A stretch of DNA of 64,000 nt from positions 62,001 through 126,000 of IMG/VR virus record IMGVR_UViG_3300032245_001860. One strand, written 5' to 3'. A program made the translations under genes and the position numbers. The notes beneath the pieces were generated by a model. It did no database searches. It had not been told where the DNA came from and saw only the letters and a program-made list of their open reading frames with translations. Shown here in pieces: positions 17,455 through 26,806 of this stretch; the first letter of the stretch is position 1, and each line of letters starts with the position of its first letter. The stretch comes from a virus.

Positions 17455-17931
17455 ATGACAGAACGAAAAGTAAGTGGCACTATTGTAGATGCCAAGACAG
17501 CTCAAGAACAAACAGAAGCTGCATTACGTGAAATTGAAGAGAATAGTGGTAGCGCACACAATTTTCAATATGAAACAGTAACTATTGAACGTGATGGCAA
17601 AATGGTGGAGATTGAAGTTCCATTCGACAACATTGACCTTCTTGATGATTTTGATGATGAAGACTTAACTGAAGAAGGTGAAAGAAGTCTTGGAATCATT
17701 TTTGCTGACCATGACACTACTTCTGGAAATGAAGCAGTCAAGAATGAGAGAGATAGATTGCCATTAGGTAAAATTGACCTCAATAGTCTGAGTGATTATG
17801 TTATTACTTGTCCATTTACAGGAAGCACAGAGGTTTATCAAGTTAGTACTGGAGTTTTTGCCAGTTACAAAACAGATCAACCTTTTAGAGTTGAATTTAA
17901 TTTAGCTGATACAAATCCCGATCATTCTTGA
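17455..17931 (+). CDS. acidic hypothetical protein
   Basis: 158 aa, strongly acidic (DDFDDEDLTEEGE near residues 62-75), not recognised. The C-terminal part reads TCPFTGSTEVYQVSTG and is beta-like. It sits 3 nt after the small membrane protein gene and its 3' end overlaps the convergent minus-strand gene by 10 nt within a shared terminator. Confidence 0.6.
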   Translation: MTERKVSGTIVDAKTAQEQTEAALREIEENSGSAHNFQYETVTIERDGKMVEIEVPFDNIDLLDDFDDEDLTEEGERSLGIIFADHDTTSGNEAVKNERDRLPLGKIDLNSLSDYVITCPFTGSTEVYQVSTGVFASYKTDQPFRVEFNLADTNPDHS

Positions 17932-17938
17932 TCGGGAT
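17915..17938. terminator. bidirectional terminator-like hairpin inside two gene ends
   Basis: A perfect 10-bp stem (ATCCCGATCA with its complement) and a TTCT loop overlap the last codons of both convergent genes. The T-runs are weak. Confidence 0.65.
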
Positions 17939-18170
17939 CTTCCATATCAGAGATAATTCCAAATGCTGGACTTGATAAATCTTTTATCGAGTCCATATTT
18001 TTTTCAATTTCATCAAATCTTTTTTCTAATGTTGACAATCTATTTTTAATATCTTTTGAATGTCTACTGGTAGATTGCAGCACAGCACCACAAATCTCAG
18101 CCAGGTCATTTAGGTCAATTTCTTTTCTGGCAACTTTTTCCATTAATTCATCTAATCTGTTTTGTGTCAT
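17922..18170 (-). CDS. small coiled-coil protein
   Basis: 82 aa, not recognised. The central part (about residues 35-65, KNRLSTLEKRFDEIEKNMD) has a heptad-like pattern suggesting a coiled coil. The start overlaps the upstream stop (TAATG). It forms a short minus-strand island with the next small gene inside a plus-strand region. Confidence 0.5.
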   Translation of the reverse strand: MTQNRLDELMEKVARKEIDLNDLAEICGAVLQSTSRHSKDIKNRLSTLEKRFDEIEKNMDSIKDLSSPAFGIISDMEDPDQE

Positions 18171-18364
18171 TATTTTCTCAATCTTGGTCTTGGAAAATTA
18201 GAATTGTTTCCTGATTCTGGAGCAACACTAATTAATTGTATTAGGTTATCTATTTTTTGTTTGGCTTCAGCAGCTTCATCATATTCTGTTGCAGCTTCAG
18301 CAATTTTAGCTCTAATAGCGTATAATTCGACTAATAACATATCTCTGTCAATATTTATATTCAA
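18170..18364 (-). CDS. small helical protein
   Basis: 64 aa from a TTG start with AAAGGGA upstream, or 56 aa from ATG 18340. Helical, with an Ala/Glu-rich core (EAATEYDEAAEAKQK) and a basic tail (FPRPRLRK). Not recognised. The start lies 3 nt from the divergent plus-strand gene, so their promoters must overlap the coding regions. Confidence 0.45.
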   Translation of the reverse strand: MNINIDRDMLLVELYAIRAKIAEAATEYDEAAEAKQKIDNLIQLISVAPESGNNSNFPRPRLRK

Positions 18365-18366
18365 TT

Positions 18367-18858
18367 ATGTCCCTTTCTTTACCCAATTTATTTAAGATTG
18401 ATTCATGGAAAAATCAGCTTGTTAGTACTATTATTCAAAAGAATATAGTTGCACCTAACAAATTTTATTTTACAGATGATTGCAAGATAGAAATTCCAAG
18501 ATTGATTGAAGTTGTCAATAAAGATACTACAATCAAAAAAACTTGCACATATTCTAAAAACTTCACAGATTCTTATCTTTTATCAATATCCAACAATAAT
18601 TTAGATTATTCAAGTAAGTTTCTCATACCTTATTTTTCATCAAATAAATTTAAGTGTCTATCATGCAACAAACTTCATGATGGAAAAACAGACAAATGTT
18701 GTTCTATGGAAAAGTCTGTGGTTTTATTAGAACAAGCAAAATTGTACAAAGTTGAAATTCCAATATTGTCAGATATAGAAAAAACTCTTCAAGAATCAAA
18801 AGAAGAATTTGTCAGATTGCATTTTGTAGATTTTTTAGATACAATAATGTTGAGATGA
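18367..18858 (+). CDS. hypothetical protein with possible zinc site
   Basis: 163 aa, not recognised. Residues about 98-112 read CLSCNKLHDGKTDKCC, which could bind one zinc. It is Lys/Ser-rich. Its end overlaps the SbcC N-half start (ATGA), placing it at the head of the recombination operon and suggesting early expression. Confidence 0.55.
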   Translation: MSLSLPNLFKIDSWKNQLVSTIIQKNIVAPNKFYFTDDCKIEIPRLIEVVNKDTTIKKTCTYSKNFTDSYLLSISNNNLDYSSKFLIPYFSSNKFKCLSCNKLHDGKTDKCCSMEKSVVLLEQAKLYKVEIPILSDIEKTLQESKEEFVRLHFVDFLDTIMLR

Positions 18859-20021
18859 GTGAATCAAGACCAAATAGAAAAGTTAAAACTCTATATATTA
18901 AAAATGTAAACAACCATGAAGAATCAGAATATGAATTTCATGAGCACATGAATCTTATTGTTGGTTCTTCAGAAACTGGCAAATCAGCCTCAATCAGAGC
19001 ATTGACATTTGCTCTTTACAACAAATACAATGGTGATCTTGTCAACTGGGACGAAAAGTTTGCACAAGTAAAAGTTGTGTTTTTTGATGGGGCTGTAATT
19101 GTCAGAACCAAAGGCAAAGATATCAACCGCGTAGAGTTCAAATATGCTGGTCAAAAAGAATTTACAGTATATAAATCTTTTGGCTCAGATTATCCGGAAG
19201 AGGTTTGGAAATTTTTAGGAGATCCTCCACGTCTCCCTGATTCAGAACCTATTGCATATGCTGATCAACAAACCAAATTGTTTTTAGTTGATCAAAAACC
19301 AACACAACTTCCTACTACATTTTCTCAACTCACTGGCGTCGAAGACCTTGAAGATTGTTCATCCGCTTGTAATTCTAAAATCAAAGGTTATGAAAAATCA
19401 AATAAAGCTCTTGAAAATGAAATAAAAGATTTAGAAAATGAACTTGAAAATAACTTTTCCTCTCTTGATCAAGAAGTAGCTTTGCTTGAAGAATTTGAAG
19501 TTTTGCTTTCTGAAATTTCTGATATTGAAAAAGACATAACAAATTTACAAACTTATTTGAGAGACTACAATAGAATTGTAAAAGCTGGTAAAGAAGCTCA
19601 AAGCGAAATATCTAAGTGTAAAAAGCTACTTGATGTTTTACCTAATGTTAATTCATTGACAAAAGATTTCAATGATCTTCAGTCAATGCACAATTTGTTT
19701 GAAAATGCTGAAAAGTTATCTGCTAAAATTACTAAATACGAAAATAAAATTAAAATTGACAGAGCGATAACAGAAGGCGAATTTTCCACTTCAATTACTA
19801 ATTGTGACTTATTGCTTAACACACTATTGGATATGAGTGCAATGTTAGAAAAAGGTATAGATATAAATGATAAAATTTCTAAAAAGAATGAGATTATTTC
19901 GAAGCTTAATAAATCTATTAAAGAGAATACTGATGATTTAGAATCTACAATAAGTGAAGCTATTGAAAAGGGTGCTATTTGTTCAGCGTGTATGAAAATT
20001 GGTGGTGAATATGTCAGATAA
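18855..20021 (+). CDS. SbcC/Rad50/gp46-like recombination ATPase, N-terminal half
   Basis: 388 aa. The N-terminal lobe has the Walker A motif GSSETGKS (37-44) after the typical NHEESEYEF strand. A Q-loop-like region (YADQQTKLF) lies near 137-145. A coiled coil runs from about 165 to 370. The protein stops just after CSAC (376-379), which looks like the CxxC zinc hook where two Rad50 molecules join. No Walker B, signature or return coil is present; these are supplied by downstream genes. With SbcD it should process DNA ends for recombination-dependent replication. Confidence 0.85.
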   Translation: MSESRPNRKVKTLYIKNVNNHEESEYEFHEHMNLIVGSSETGKSASIRALTFALYNKYNGDLVNWDEKFAQVKVVFFDGAVIVRTKGKDINRVEFKYAGQKEFTVYKSFGSDYPEEVWKFLGDPPRLPDSEPIAYADQQTKLFLVDQKPTQLPTTFSQLTGVEDLEDCSSACNSKIKGYEKSNKALENEIKDLENELENNFSSLDQEVALLEEFEVLLSEISDIEKDITNLQTYLRDYNRIVKAGKEAQSEISKCKKLLDVLPNVNSLTKDFNDLQSMHNLFENAEKLSAKITKYENKIKIDRAITEGEFSTSITNCDLLLNTLLDMSAMLEKGIDINDKISKKNEIISKLNKSIKENTDDLESTISEAIEKGAICSACMKIGGEYVR

Positions 20022-21003
20022 GAAGAAAGTATTATTTGTTGGTGATAATCATATAAGTGGAAAAACACCATCAAATAGAATTGGGAGCTATCTTGAAGAC
20101 ACTGTTAACAAACTCAAAGATTGCTTGAATATAAGCAGAAGCGAGAAGGTTGATGCTATGGTGTTGTTAGGTGATCTTTTCGATGTAAGAGAAGTTACAC
20201 CAGAAGCAAGAAATGTCACCTTAGCAGCATTAAGAAGCCAGGATGATGGAAAACCTTGGCCTTTTCCTGTTTATATTACTGTTGGAAATCATGACATACA
20301 ATCTTCATATCCTTTAGACAAATCAAGTTTAGGTACTTTAATTGCTGCTGGTGTTTTACTTAAAGAAGATTATGTTCCTGAGCTTGGAATTGCTTTCGCT
20401 CACTTTAATCCTGATCTTGATAAAAACATTCAAGAGGGATATTTGGCTTCACATCATGCAATTATTTGGTCTTGTCATGCTTCTATTGGAGATAAACCAG
20501 ACCGATTTGAAGAATACATTATACCTTTTGATAATATTCCAGTTCACCCTAACAATAGTTTAATAATTTCTGGACACATCCACCATCCTATGTCTTGTGA
20601 AAGAAAAGATGGCAAAAGGTTTATAAATCCAGGTGCGATAGGGCGTACATCAGCTACTAAAGACAATTTAAATCGCACATTGAAAGTTTTTCTTTTGGAA
20701 TATGACCTTGATGGCAAAATCTACAGTGAAAAATATTTAGATTTACCATCTGCAAAACCAGCGCATTTAGTTTTTAAATTGGATGAAATTGAAACAAAAA
20801 AGCAGTCCAAAACAGAGGTCAAAGAGTTTATCAAATCTATATCTGCATTGAAAACAAGCAATTGGTTGCATTTGCATGATGAAGATAAGTTGAAGATTTT
20901 AGTTACTGATGCTAAAGAAGATGGATTGAATGATGATACAATCGCAATCATTTCTGACACTTTCCAATCAGTGAAGAATGTATCTAAAGAGGAATCAAAT
21001 TAA
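20011..21003 (+). CDS. sbcD: SbcD/Mre11/gp47-like nuclease
   Basis: 330 aa from ATG 20011, which has GGTGGTGA upstream and overlaps the SbcC-N stop. Metallophosphoesterase motifs are all present in order: GDNH (11-14), GDLFD (about 54-58), GNHD (about 88-91), and GHIHHP near 190 for the two-metal centre. It would be the 3'-5' exonuclease and endonuclease partner of the SbcC pieces. It lies between the two halves of SbcC. The C-terminal third is charged and probably contacts the coiled coil. Confidence 0.9.
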   Translation: MSDKKKVLFVGDNHISGKTPSNRIGSYLEDTVNKLKDCLNISRSEKVDAMVLLGDLFDVREVTPEARNVTLAALRSQDDGKPWPFPVYITVGNHDIQSSYPLDKSSLGTLIAAGVLLKEDYVPELGIAFAHFNPDLDKNIQEGYLASHHAIIWSCHASIGDKPDRFEEYIIPFDNIPVHPNNSLIISGHIHHPMSCERKDGKRFINPGAIGRTSATKDNLNRTLKVFLLEYDLDGKIYSEKYLDLPSAKPAHLVFKLDEIETKKQSKTEVKEFIKSISALKTSNWLHLHDEDKLKILVTDAKEDGLNDDTIAIISDTFQSVKNVSKEESN

Positions 21004-21281
21004 TGGAAGAAAATTTAGTTGACCAATACTCAGAAAGAATTGAAGTTTTGAAGAATGCTATTTCAAAAGCACAAGCTACTCTTGAAGTCAGAGAAACTGA
21101 AAAGAATAGCCTTAAAGTCGAATATGCAAATTTAGAAAAAGATTGCAAAGAAAAATACAATATTTCGCTTAAAAATCTGAGTAAAGAAATTTCTGACAAA
21201 GAAGCTTTAGTCTTGGAAAAGCTTGAAGAGGCTGAATCTAAATACAAATCTCTTACGGATCCAAAAAATGAATCGGAATGA
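21003..21281 (+). CDS. coiled-coil protein, probable return arm of split SbcC
   Basis: 92 aa, almost entirely Lys/Glu/Leu heptads (about residues 8-85), with no catalytic motif. Its position between SbcD and the SbcC C-terminal half fits the antiparallel return coil of Rad50. It ends 14 nt inside the next gene, in another frame. A +1 slip on the A-rich stretch at 21263-21268 could fuse it to the C-half, or the two may be separate chains. Confidence 0.65.
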   Translation: MEENLVDQYSERIEVLKNAISKAQATLEVRETEKNSLKVEYANLEKDCKEKYNISLKNLSKEISDKEALVLEKLEEAESKYKSLTDPKNESE

Positions 21282-21981
21282 CTTAGAAAGACAATTTAAA
21301 GCTTTAGAAAAAGAAATCAATCAAAGAGTGTATACAAGAGATACCTTAATTAGAACTATATCTGATAAAAAGAGTGTGCTTGAATCTGATATAGCAGAAA
21401 AAGGTCATTTAAGTAAAGCAAGTTTATTTTTCAAATCTAAGGCCCAAGACACCAGAGAATATCATTTACAAATAATTAATTACCATTTAACTCCGCTAAT
21501 AAAGAGAATGTATGGTGATGATTATGAATTTGGGTTTCTTTACAATGAAAAGGCACAAGAAAAGGGTGAAAAGATTGGCTTTAATCTTTACCCCACAATA
21601 ACAAATACAGTCAATGGAAAAAGAGTTACCACATACTCTATGGATTCAAGAGGTGGTGGTATCTTAGAAACCATTAGTGTATTTCTAAGGTGGGTTTTTA
21701 TCCGTTTAGATGGATATATTGGCCCTTTAATTTTAGATGAGTCTTGGTCTGCAGTTTCTGCTGATGATAAAATGATACAGCTCATTGAATTCTTGGTTGA
21801 ATATGTTAAAGAAACTGATTCTCAAATTGTGTTTGTCACCCATAGAGGAGAGATTTTTGGTAAAGCAGCTGATAAAATTTTTCTTGTTCAAAAAGAAGAT
21901 GGTGTTGCTAAATCATCAGAAACAACCTATCAGGAAATTGTTGAGAGACAATTGTCATTTGTAAATAAAAATGAAAACTAA
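21268..21981 (+). CDS. SbcC/Rad50/gp46-like ATPase, C-terminal half
   Basis: 237 aa from ATG 21268. A longer frame to 21223 lacks an ATG. Residues 1-60 are coil. The lobe has SRGGG (127-131) at the ABC signature position, Walker B LILDES (154-159) and the switch Thr-His (191-192). It lacks Walker A, which is in the 18855 gene. The ATPase must therefore assemble from two polypeptides. It overlaps both neighbours. Confidence 0.85.
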   Translation: MNRNDLERQFKALEKEINQRVYTRDTLIRTISDKKSVLESDIAEKGHLSKASLFFKSKAQDTREYHLQIINYHLTPLIKRMYGDDYEFGFLYNEKAQEKGEKIGFNLYPTITNTVNGKRVTTYSMDSRGGGILETISVFLRWVFIRLDGYIGPLILDESWSAVSADDKMIQLIEFLVEYVKETDSQIVFVTHRGEIFGKAADKIFLVQKEDGVAKSSETTYQEIVERQLSFVNKNEN

Positions 21982-22801
21982 AGACGAAACATACGAAATG
22001 ATACTTGAAGTGTACAAAAAAGATGTCCCTTTGCAGTCTGAAATTGCCAATCCATTTTCGGCCAATAAAAGGCAACGTAAAAAGACTTTGGTTCCTAAAG
22101 CTCCTAATGGATTGCCTGAAGATGTAAATACTTGGAATAGTCGAAATTTTGTGGATTATTTTGCCGAAGAATATCATAAACACTTTTCTGGTACTTACAA
22201 AAAAACATATTCTTCTGATTGCTCTTTTGTAAATCAAATATTTGAATTTATGGAAGCAAATGATTTAGATAGAAATGAAAACACCAAGAAATTTATTGAT
22301 TGGAGTTTTGTTAATTCTCAAGTTGTTGCAAACAAGAATGGTGTATTTTTGCTTGGAACTATTAAGAATCATTTGAATAGCTATTTCCAGCAAGCTATAT
22401 TAGATAAAAGAGAAAAGTCAATTCAAATTGATATCTTCAATGACATTGTCAAGTTAGATAAAAATGGCAAAACAAGAGAAGTATTTATCACTTATGGCAT
22501 TCCTCTTGCTGCTACTTATTTTGTGAATCATAAAAATATTTCACTTAAAAATGTTATTGCTGGTTTACAACAATTATTCACCACTTTTGCTAATGGTGAC
22601 AGTGAACAAAAATTATTCATAAGCAAAGTTATCCAAAGATCAATTAGTAGAGGCCCGTATATTGAAGGTTTTGAACTTATTGACTGGAGAGATGTTTTTA
22701 AAGAAGTTGTTGAGCCCTTCAAGAGTGAACTATGGTATAGAGAGGAAGATTTTTCCAGTAAACCACAATACAAGCTTGAAAAATTCTTAAATGAAAACTA
22801 A
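21971..22801 (+). CDS. hypothetical protein in replication operon
   Basis: 276 aa, not recognised. A basic patch (KRQRKK, about residues 32-37) near the N-terminus is followed by a helical region rich in aromatic residues. It overlaps the SbcC C-half by 11 nt and the Ycf46-like gene by 1 nt. Co-translation with both suggests a DNA-metabolism role, but no motif supports a specific one. Confidence 0.55.
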   Translation: MKTKDETYEMILEVYKKDVPLQSEIANPFSANKRQRKKTLVPKAPNGLPEDVNTWNSRNFVDYFAEEYHKHFSGTYKKTYSSDCSFVNQIFEFMEANDLDRNENTKKFIDWSFVNSQVVANKNGVFLLGTIKNHLNSYFQQAILDKREKSIQIDIFNDIVKLDKNGKTREVFITYGIPLAATYFVNHKNISLKNVIAGLQQLFTTFANGDSEQKLFISKVIQRSISRGPYIEGFELIDWRDVFKEVVEPFKSELWYREEDFSSKPQYKLEKFLNEN

Positions 22802-24411
22802 TGTATGGAATCAAATACCAGAATGTAATAGAAGAACTTGAACTGCTCATAAGATCAAAACGTACAGTTTTGAGTATTGTTTGCCATGAGGAAAATAAAG
22901 TTTTATCGGCTTTGGAGGAAATATGCTCCAAGGCCGATACTTCTTGGGATTTGATTAAGTGGGATATAGTTACAGGATTACACTCCACCTTTCCTGAGTT
23001 TTTACCTACCAAAGATTCTGAAAAACAACTTGATCAAGAAGAAGTATTGAGCTGGTTTGAACAACTCATAGTACCTAAAAATAAATTTGTCATTTTAGTT
23101 ATGAAAGATTTTAATAAATTTTTAGGATCAAACAATTATAGAGGACAAGTAGAAAATAAAGTTGTCAGACACATCAAGAATCTTTCTCAAAATTTTACAA
23201 CTCAAAATAAAACTATTATTTTCCTATCTTCCAATTATGATATTCCTTCAGATTTAGATAAATATATTCATTTTTTAGATTGGCCTCTTCCTGAAAAGAC
23301 TGATATTGAAAATAAACTAAAAGATCTTTTGACAAGAGCTTCTAAAAGAAAAGATTTAGCTGAAAAATTTCAGGTTGCGTATACCAATGAAGACTTTGAA
23401 CTGATTGTAAATTCATTTAGAGGATTGACTTTATCTGAATGTGAGCAAATTTGTGCCTATTGTATGATTAAGTATCCTAAGCTCATGCCTGATGTTATTT
23501 CTATGCAAAAGAAAGAAATCATTCGAAAATCAGGCTTATTGGAATGGATTTCTTCTGACATTGACATGGAATCTATTGGTGGCCTTGAAAATCTTAAACA
23601 ATGGCTTGGCAAAAGAAAAGATGCATTTTCTCAAGATGCCATAGATTACGGACTGCCCTCAAACCCTAAAGGCCTTATGCTTGTAGGAATACAAGGAGCT
23701 GGTAAGAGCCTATTTGCAAAAGGTATTTCTTCTTTTTGGAATTTCCCATTGATAAGATTAGACATGGGTAAAGTGTTTTCGGGAATTGTTGGGTCTTCTG
23801 AACAAAATATGCGACAGGTTTTTAAAGTTGTTGAATCTGTAGCCCCATGCATCCTTTGGTGTGATGAAATTGACAAGGGAATGTCTGGTGGTAGAAGTTC
23901 TGGTCATACTGATGGTGGGACAACTTCAAGAGTTTTAGGATCTTGGCTAACCTGGATGCAAGAAAAAACAGCACCTGTATTTGTAGTGGCTACCGCTAAT
24001 GATGTTTCAAACCTTCCACCTGAGTTATTGAGAAAAGGTAGGTTTGATGAAATATTCTTTGTTGATTTGCCTAATGAAAGTGAAAGAGAGAAAATATTTA
24101 TGATTCACTTAACGCAAAGAAATAGAGACTATAAAAAATTTGACATTCATTCTTTAGTCAAAGAATCACAAAACTTTACTGGAGCTGAAATAGAATCCTC
24201 AATAGAAGCCGCAATGTATGAAGCATTTAGTGATAATAAAAGAGATATCACAACTAAGGATATACTACTGAGCTTGAAAAACTCTGTTCCTATCGCTATA
24301 ATCATGAAAGAAGAAATTAACGCTCTAAGGCAATGGGCTTCTGAAAGAGCCCGAAGCGCATCAATATCTCAAACTTATGCACGGCCTTCTTATGATGAGG
24401 ATGATTTGTAA
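22801..24411 (+). CDS. Ycf46-like AAA+ ATPase
   Basis: 536 aa. The N-terminal 250 residues are a family-type regulatory region. The AAA+ module has Walker A GIQGAGKS (296-303), Walker B ILWCDEID (about 351-358), then [19 protein letters not shown], sensor-1 VVATAND and the [16 protein letters not shown] second-region motif with its Arg finger. The closing [10 protein letters not shown] tail also matches. This motif string is characteristic of the Ycf46 family of cyanobacteria, algal plastids and some bacteria. Its placement between SbcC and DnaC suggests remodelling of replication or repair complexes. Confidence 0.85.
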   Translation: MYGIKYQNVIEELELLIRSKRTVLSIVCHEENKVLSALEEICSKADTSWDLIKWDIVTGLHSTFPEFLPTKDSEKQLDQEEVLSWFEQLIVPKNKFVILVMKDFNKFLGSNNYRGQVENKVVRHIKNLSQNFTTQNKTIIFLSSNYDIPSDLDKYIHFLDWPLPEKTDIENKLKDLLTRASKRKDLAEKFQVAYTNEDFELIVNSFRGLTLSECEQICAYCMIKYPKLMPDVISMQKKEIIRKSGLLEWISSDIDMESIGGLENLKQWLGKRKDAFSQDAIDYGLPSNPKGLMLVGIQGAGKSLFAKGISSFWNFPLIRLDMGKVFSGIVGSSEQNMRQVFKVVESVAPCILWCDEIDKGMSGGRSSGHTDGGTTSRVLGSWLTWMQEKTAPVFVVATANDVSNLPPELLRKGRFDEIFFVDLPNESEREKIFMIHLTQRNRDYKKFDIHSLVKESQNFTGAEIESSIEAAMYEAFSDNKRDITTKDILLSLKNSVPIAIIMKEEINALRQWASERARSASISQTYARPSYDEDDL

Positions 24412-25226
24412 TGGAAGAAAAAAATGATTTTGCTGCTATGCTTGGTTTGAATGTAACAGTAGAAGATTTAAGAAATTCTGCTCGTGAGATGCGGAAAAGA
24501 AGTGGCAATGGCTGTGTAAACTGCAACTATTTAGGATACTCAGTAAATTACCAAGGCAAACATATTTTTTGTGATTGTGTCAAAAACAAAATGCTGGCTT
24601 CTATATATCAAAAAGCCGATGTTCCTGAAATCTATTTTCATAAAACTATTGAAGAATGGAACACTAAAACAGATGGAAATTACAATGATTTAGGTGTTCA
24701 TTCAGAGAGAAGCGAATTTATTTATGCACTATTGAGATTTTATTGCAAAAGTATCCTTAAGATTTGCCAGGGTTCAAAAATTACGATCAAACATTCTAAA
24801 AACCAAAAAGACAATTTGCATTCATTGTTGTTTATGGGTGGAAACAATTCAGGCAAAACATTTATTGCCAGTGTTGTTGTTCAAGAAGCTATAAAAAATA
24901 ATCTTTCAGCAAAATATTATGATTGGTCAAATCTTGTTGACATACTCTCTAATTTCTCAAGAAAAGAAGAGCTCAATGAAACCATTGAAACATTTAAAGA
25001 TTATGATTTCATTGCAATTGATGACATTCAAAATTATGACATCTCACAATCTAATTTCATCTTGCAATTAGATAGACTTTGCAAATCAAGATTACATTCT
25101 GGCAAACCTATTTTCTTAATGGCTTCTGCTGGATACGAAAATACAATCAACTGTTCAGGTTGGAAGTCTTTACTGAGGTCCTGCTTGACGATACAACTCC
25201 CATATGCTATAAAGAACTTAACATGA
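24411..25226 (+). CDS. DnaC/DnaI-like helicase loader ATPase
   Basis: 271 aa. Cysteine pairs CVNC (about 36-39) and CDC (about 55-57) could bind zinc, as in DnaI/DnaC-type loaders. The AAA+ core has Walker A GGNNSGKT (about 142-149) and Walker B FIAIDDI. It overlaps the DnaB start by ATGA, the usual operon order for a loader and its helicase. It should load the DnaB-like hexamer onto single-stranded DNA. Confidence 0.8.
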   Translation: MEEKNDFAAMLGLNVTVEDLRNSAREMRKRSGNGCVNCNYLGYSVNYQGKHIFCDCVKNKMLASIYQKADVPEIYFHKTIEEWNTKTDGNYNDLGVHSERSEFIYALLRFYCKSILKICQGSKITIKHSKNQKDNLHSLLFMGGNNSGKTFIASVVVQEAIKNNLSAKYYDWSNLVDILSNFSRKEELNETIETFKDYDFIAIDDIQNYDISQSNFILQLDRLCKSRLHSGKPIFLMASAGYENTINCSGWKSLLRSCLTIQLPYAIKNLT

Positions 25227-26806
25227 AGCTTGATAATTATGACCTTGAAATTCTAACTCTTGCACACATTACAAGAAGTGTAAAGAGCATGGACAAACTT
25301 TTGTCTCGTGGAATTACCAAGGAACACTTTGACCATAAAGATGAAAACGAAGAACAATCCTACACCAAAGGATTGTTTCAACTTGTCTTAGGTTATTGGA
25401 AGTCAAGTGGTGGAAGCTTATTTACATCATTTGTTCTTGAATCTAAGCTAAATGAGAAAAAAGCATCAGATAAAGTTAGAGCCAAACTATTAAATATTTG
25501 GGCTGATATTGAAGATACTGAAATAGATGACAATGACTTTCATGAAATAGTTTCAAGTCTCAAAAACAAAAGATGCCATCAAATTCTCACTGACATGCTT
25601 TCTGATATAAATGAAAATTACAGTGAGGGTGGTACAGATTATGCTGTTAAAGTTATTCAGGAAAATCTTGACAAAATACAGACTGAAAAATCTGAGTTTG
25701 GAGCAGATAGACATAACTTTGACGTATTTGAATCTTCTAACTTTTTCCAAGATGAATACAATAAAAGAATTAATCACCCCGAATTGTTTAAGGGTATCAA
25801 CTGTGGATTGAGCAATATTGATTCTAAAACTTTTGGATGGTTGCCAGGTCAAATTATTGTCTTCCTTGCTCCTTCATCTGGTGGAAAGTCTGTAATGCTC
25901 TTGAATTCTGCTGTTCATGCAAATAAAGCTTGTGGCAAAAAAGTGTTGTACATGTCTTTTGAAATGAACTCCTGGCTTTGTTTGCTTAGGCATGTATCTT
26001 TGCAATTTGAAATTCCTTACAGTCAATTAAAAGACAATAATCTTTCTCCTGATGAACTTAAGTCTGTCATTAGTGGTTTGAGTTCTCAGGATGGCGCATA
26101 TTTTGAATATGATGTCAACATGGAAGATCCTACACCTGAATACATTGACTCAAGAATTAGAGATCTTATTGCTACTAAAGGAAAGCCAGATTTACTTGTT
26201 GTTGACTATATTGGAAACATGACAGTTAGAAATCCGCCAAATGGTGCAAAAGATTATGAAGTTCAAACTAAAGCTGTCCAAGAACTTTTCCGAATGGCTA
26301 AAAGATATGGCATTCCAATTATCACTGCTCAACAGATTAACCGTGAAACTATTAGAGATGCCAGAAAAGCAAAAGAATCAAACAAGTTTATGTCTTATGA
26401 CCAAGCAGCAGTATCTGGTGGTCAGGTGCTGATGCACCTTTGCACTTACGCAATTGCAATGGAACCTAATAAAGAGCATAAATATTGTGTCTTTCATCCT
26501 GTGAAGATGCGTGATGCTTGGTTTCATCCTTTTCCTGTTGCTATGGATTCTGAGTTTAATAAAGTAAGAGAATTAGATGAAGTAGAACAACAGCAGATTA
26601 TGGCTATGCATGCTTTGTCATCAGGAGCTACACCTACGACTACATCTTCTGTCACTGCTGAGAACAAAACTACTAAAACACCTTTGTCAAGCCATAAACC
26701 AAAGCACCAAGAAGAAGATGATGATGAAATAATACTTACAAAAGATGATTTTGAAGATGAAGAGATAGATCTTGCTCCTTGGATGTTGTCTAATGCAAAA
26801 AATTAA
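25223..26806 (+). CDS. dnaB: DnaB-type replicative helicase
   Basis: 527 aa from ATG 25223, which overlaps the loader stop. The frame opens at 25079 but that part is a shadow of the loader gene. It has a helical N-terminal domain of about 170 residues, then a RecA-like motor with Walker A APSSGGKS (216-223), Walker B LLVVDY (D328) and a QQINRE arginine-region motif. The acidic C-terminal tail (EEDDDE...DDFEDEEID) is unusual for DnaB and could bind partners. It unwinds DNA at the fork ahead of the DnaE polymerase. Confidence 0.9.
   Translation: MKLDNYDLEILTLAHITRSVKSMDKLLSRGITKEHFDHKDENEEQSYTKGLFQLVLGYWKSSGGSLFTSFVLESKLNEKKASDKVRAKLLNIWADIEDTEIDDNDFHEIVSSLKNKRCHQILTDMLSDINENYSEGGTDYAVKVIQENLDKIQTEKSEFGADRHNFDVFESSNFFQDEYNKRINHPELFKGINCGLSNIDSKTFGWLPGQIIVFLAPSSGGKSVMLLNSAVHANKACGKKVLYMSFEMNSWLCLLRHVSLQFEIPYSQLKDNNLSPDELKSVISGLSSQDGAYFEYDVNMEDPTPEYIDSRIRDLIATKGKPDLLVVDYIGNMTVRNPPNGAKDYEVQTKAVQELFRMAKRYGIPIITAQQINRETIRDARKAKESNKFMSYDQAAVSGGQVLMHLCTYAIAMEPNKEHKYCVFHPVKMRDAWFHPFPVAMDSEFNKVRELDEVEQQQIMAMHALSSGATPTTTSSVTAENKTTKTPLSSHKPKHQEEDDDEIILTKDDFEDEEIDLAPWMLSNAKN

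Noticed and set aside
21003-21281. Programmed frameshift as the certain explanation for the split SbcC arm.
   Set aside because: An ATG at 21268 allows separate initiation, and the A-run alone is not proof of slipping.
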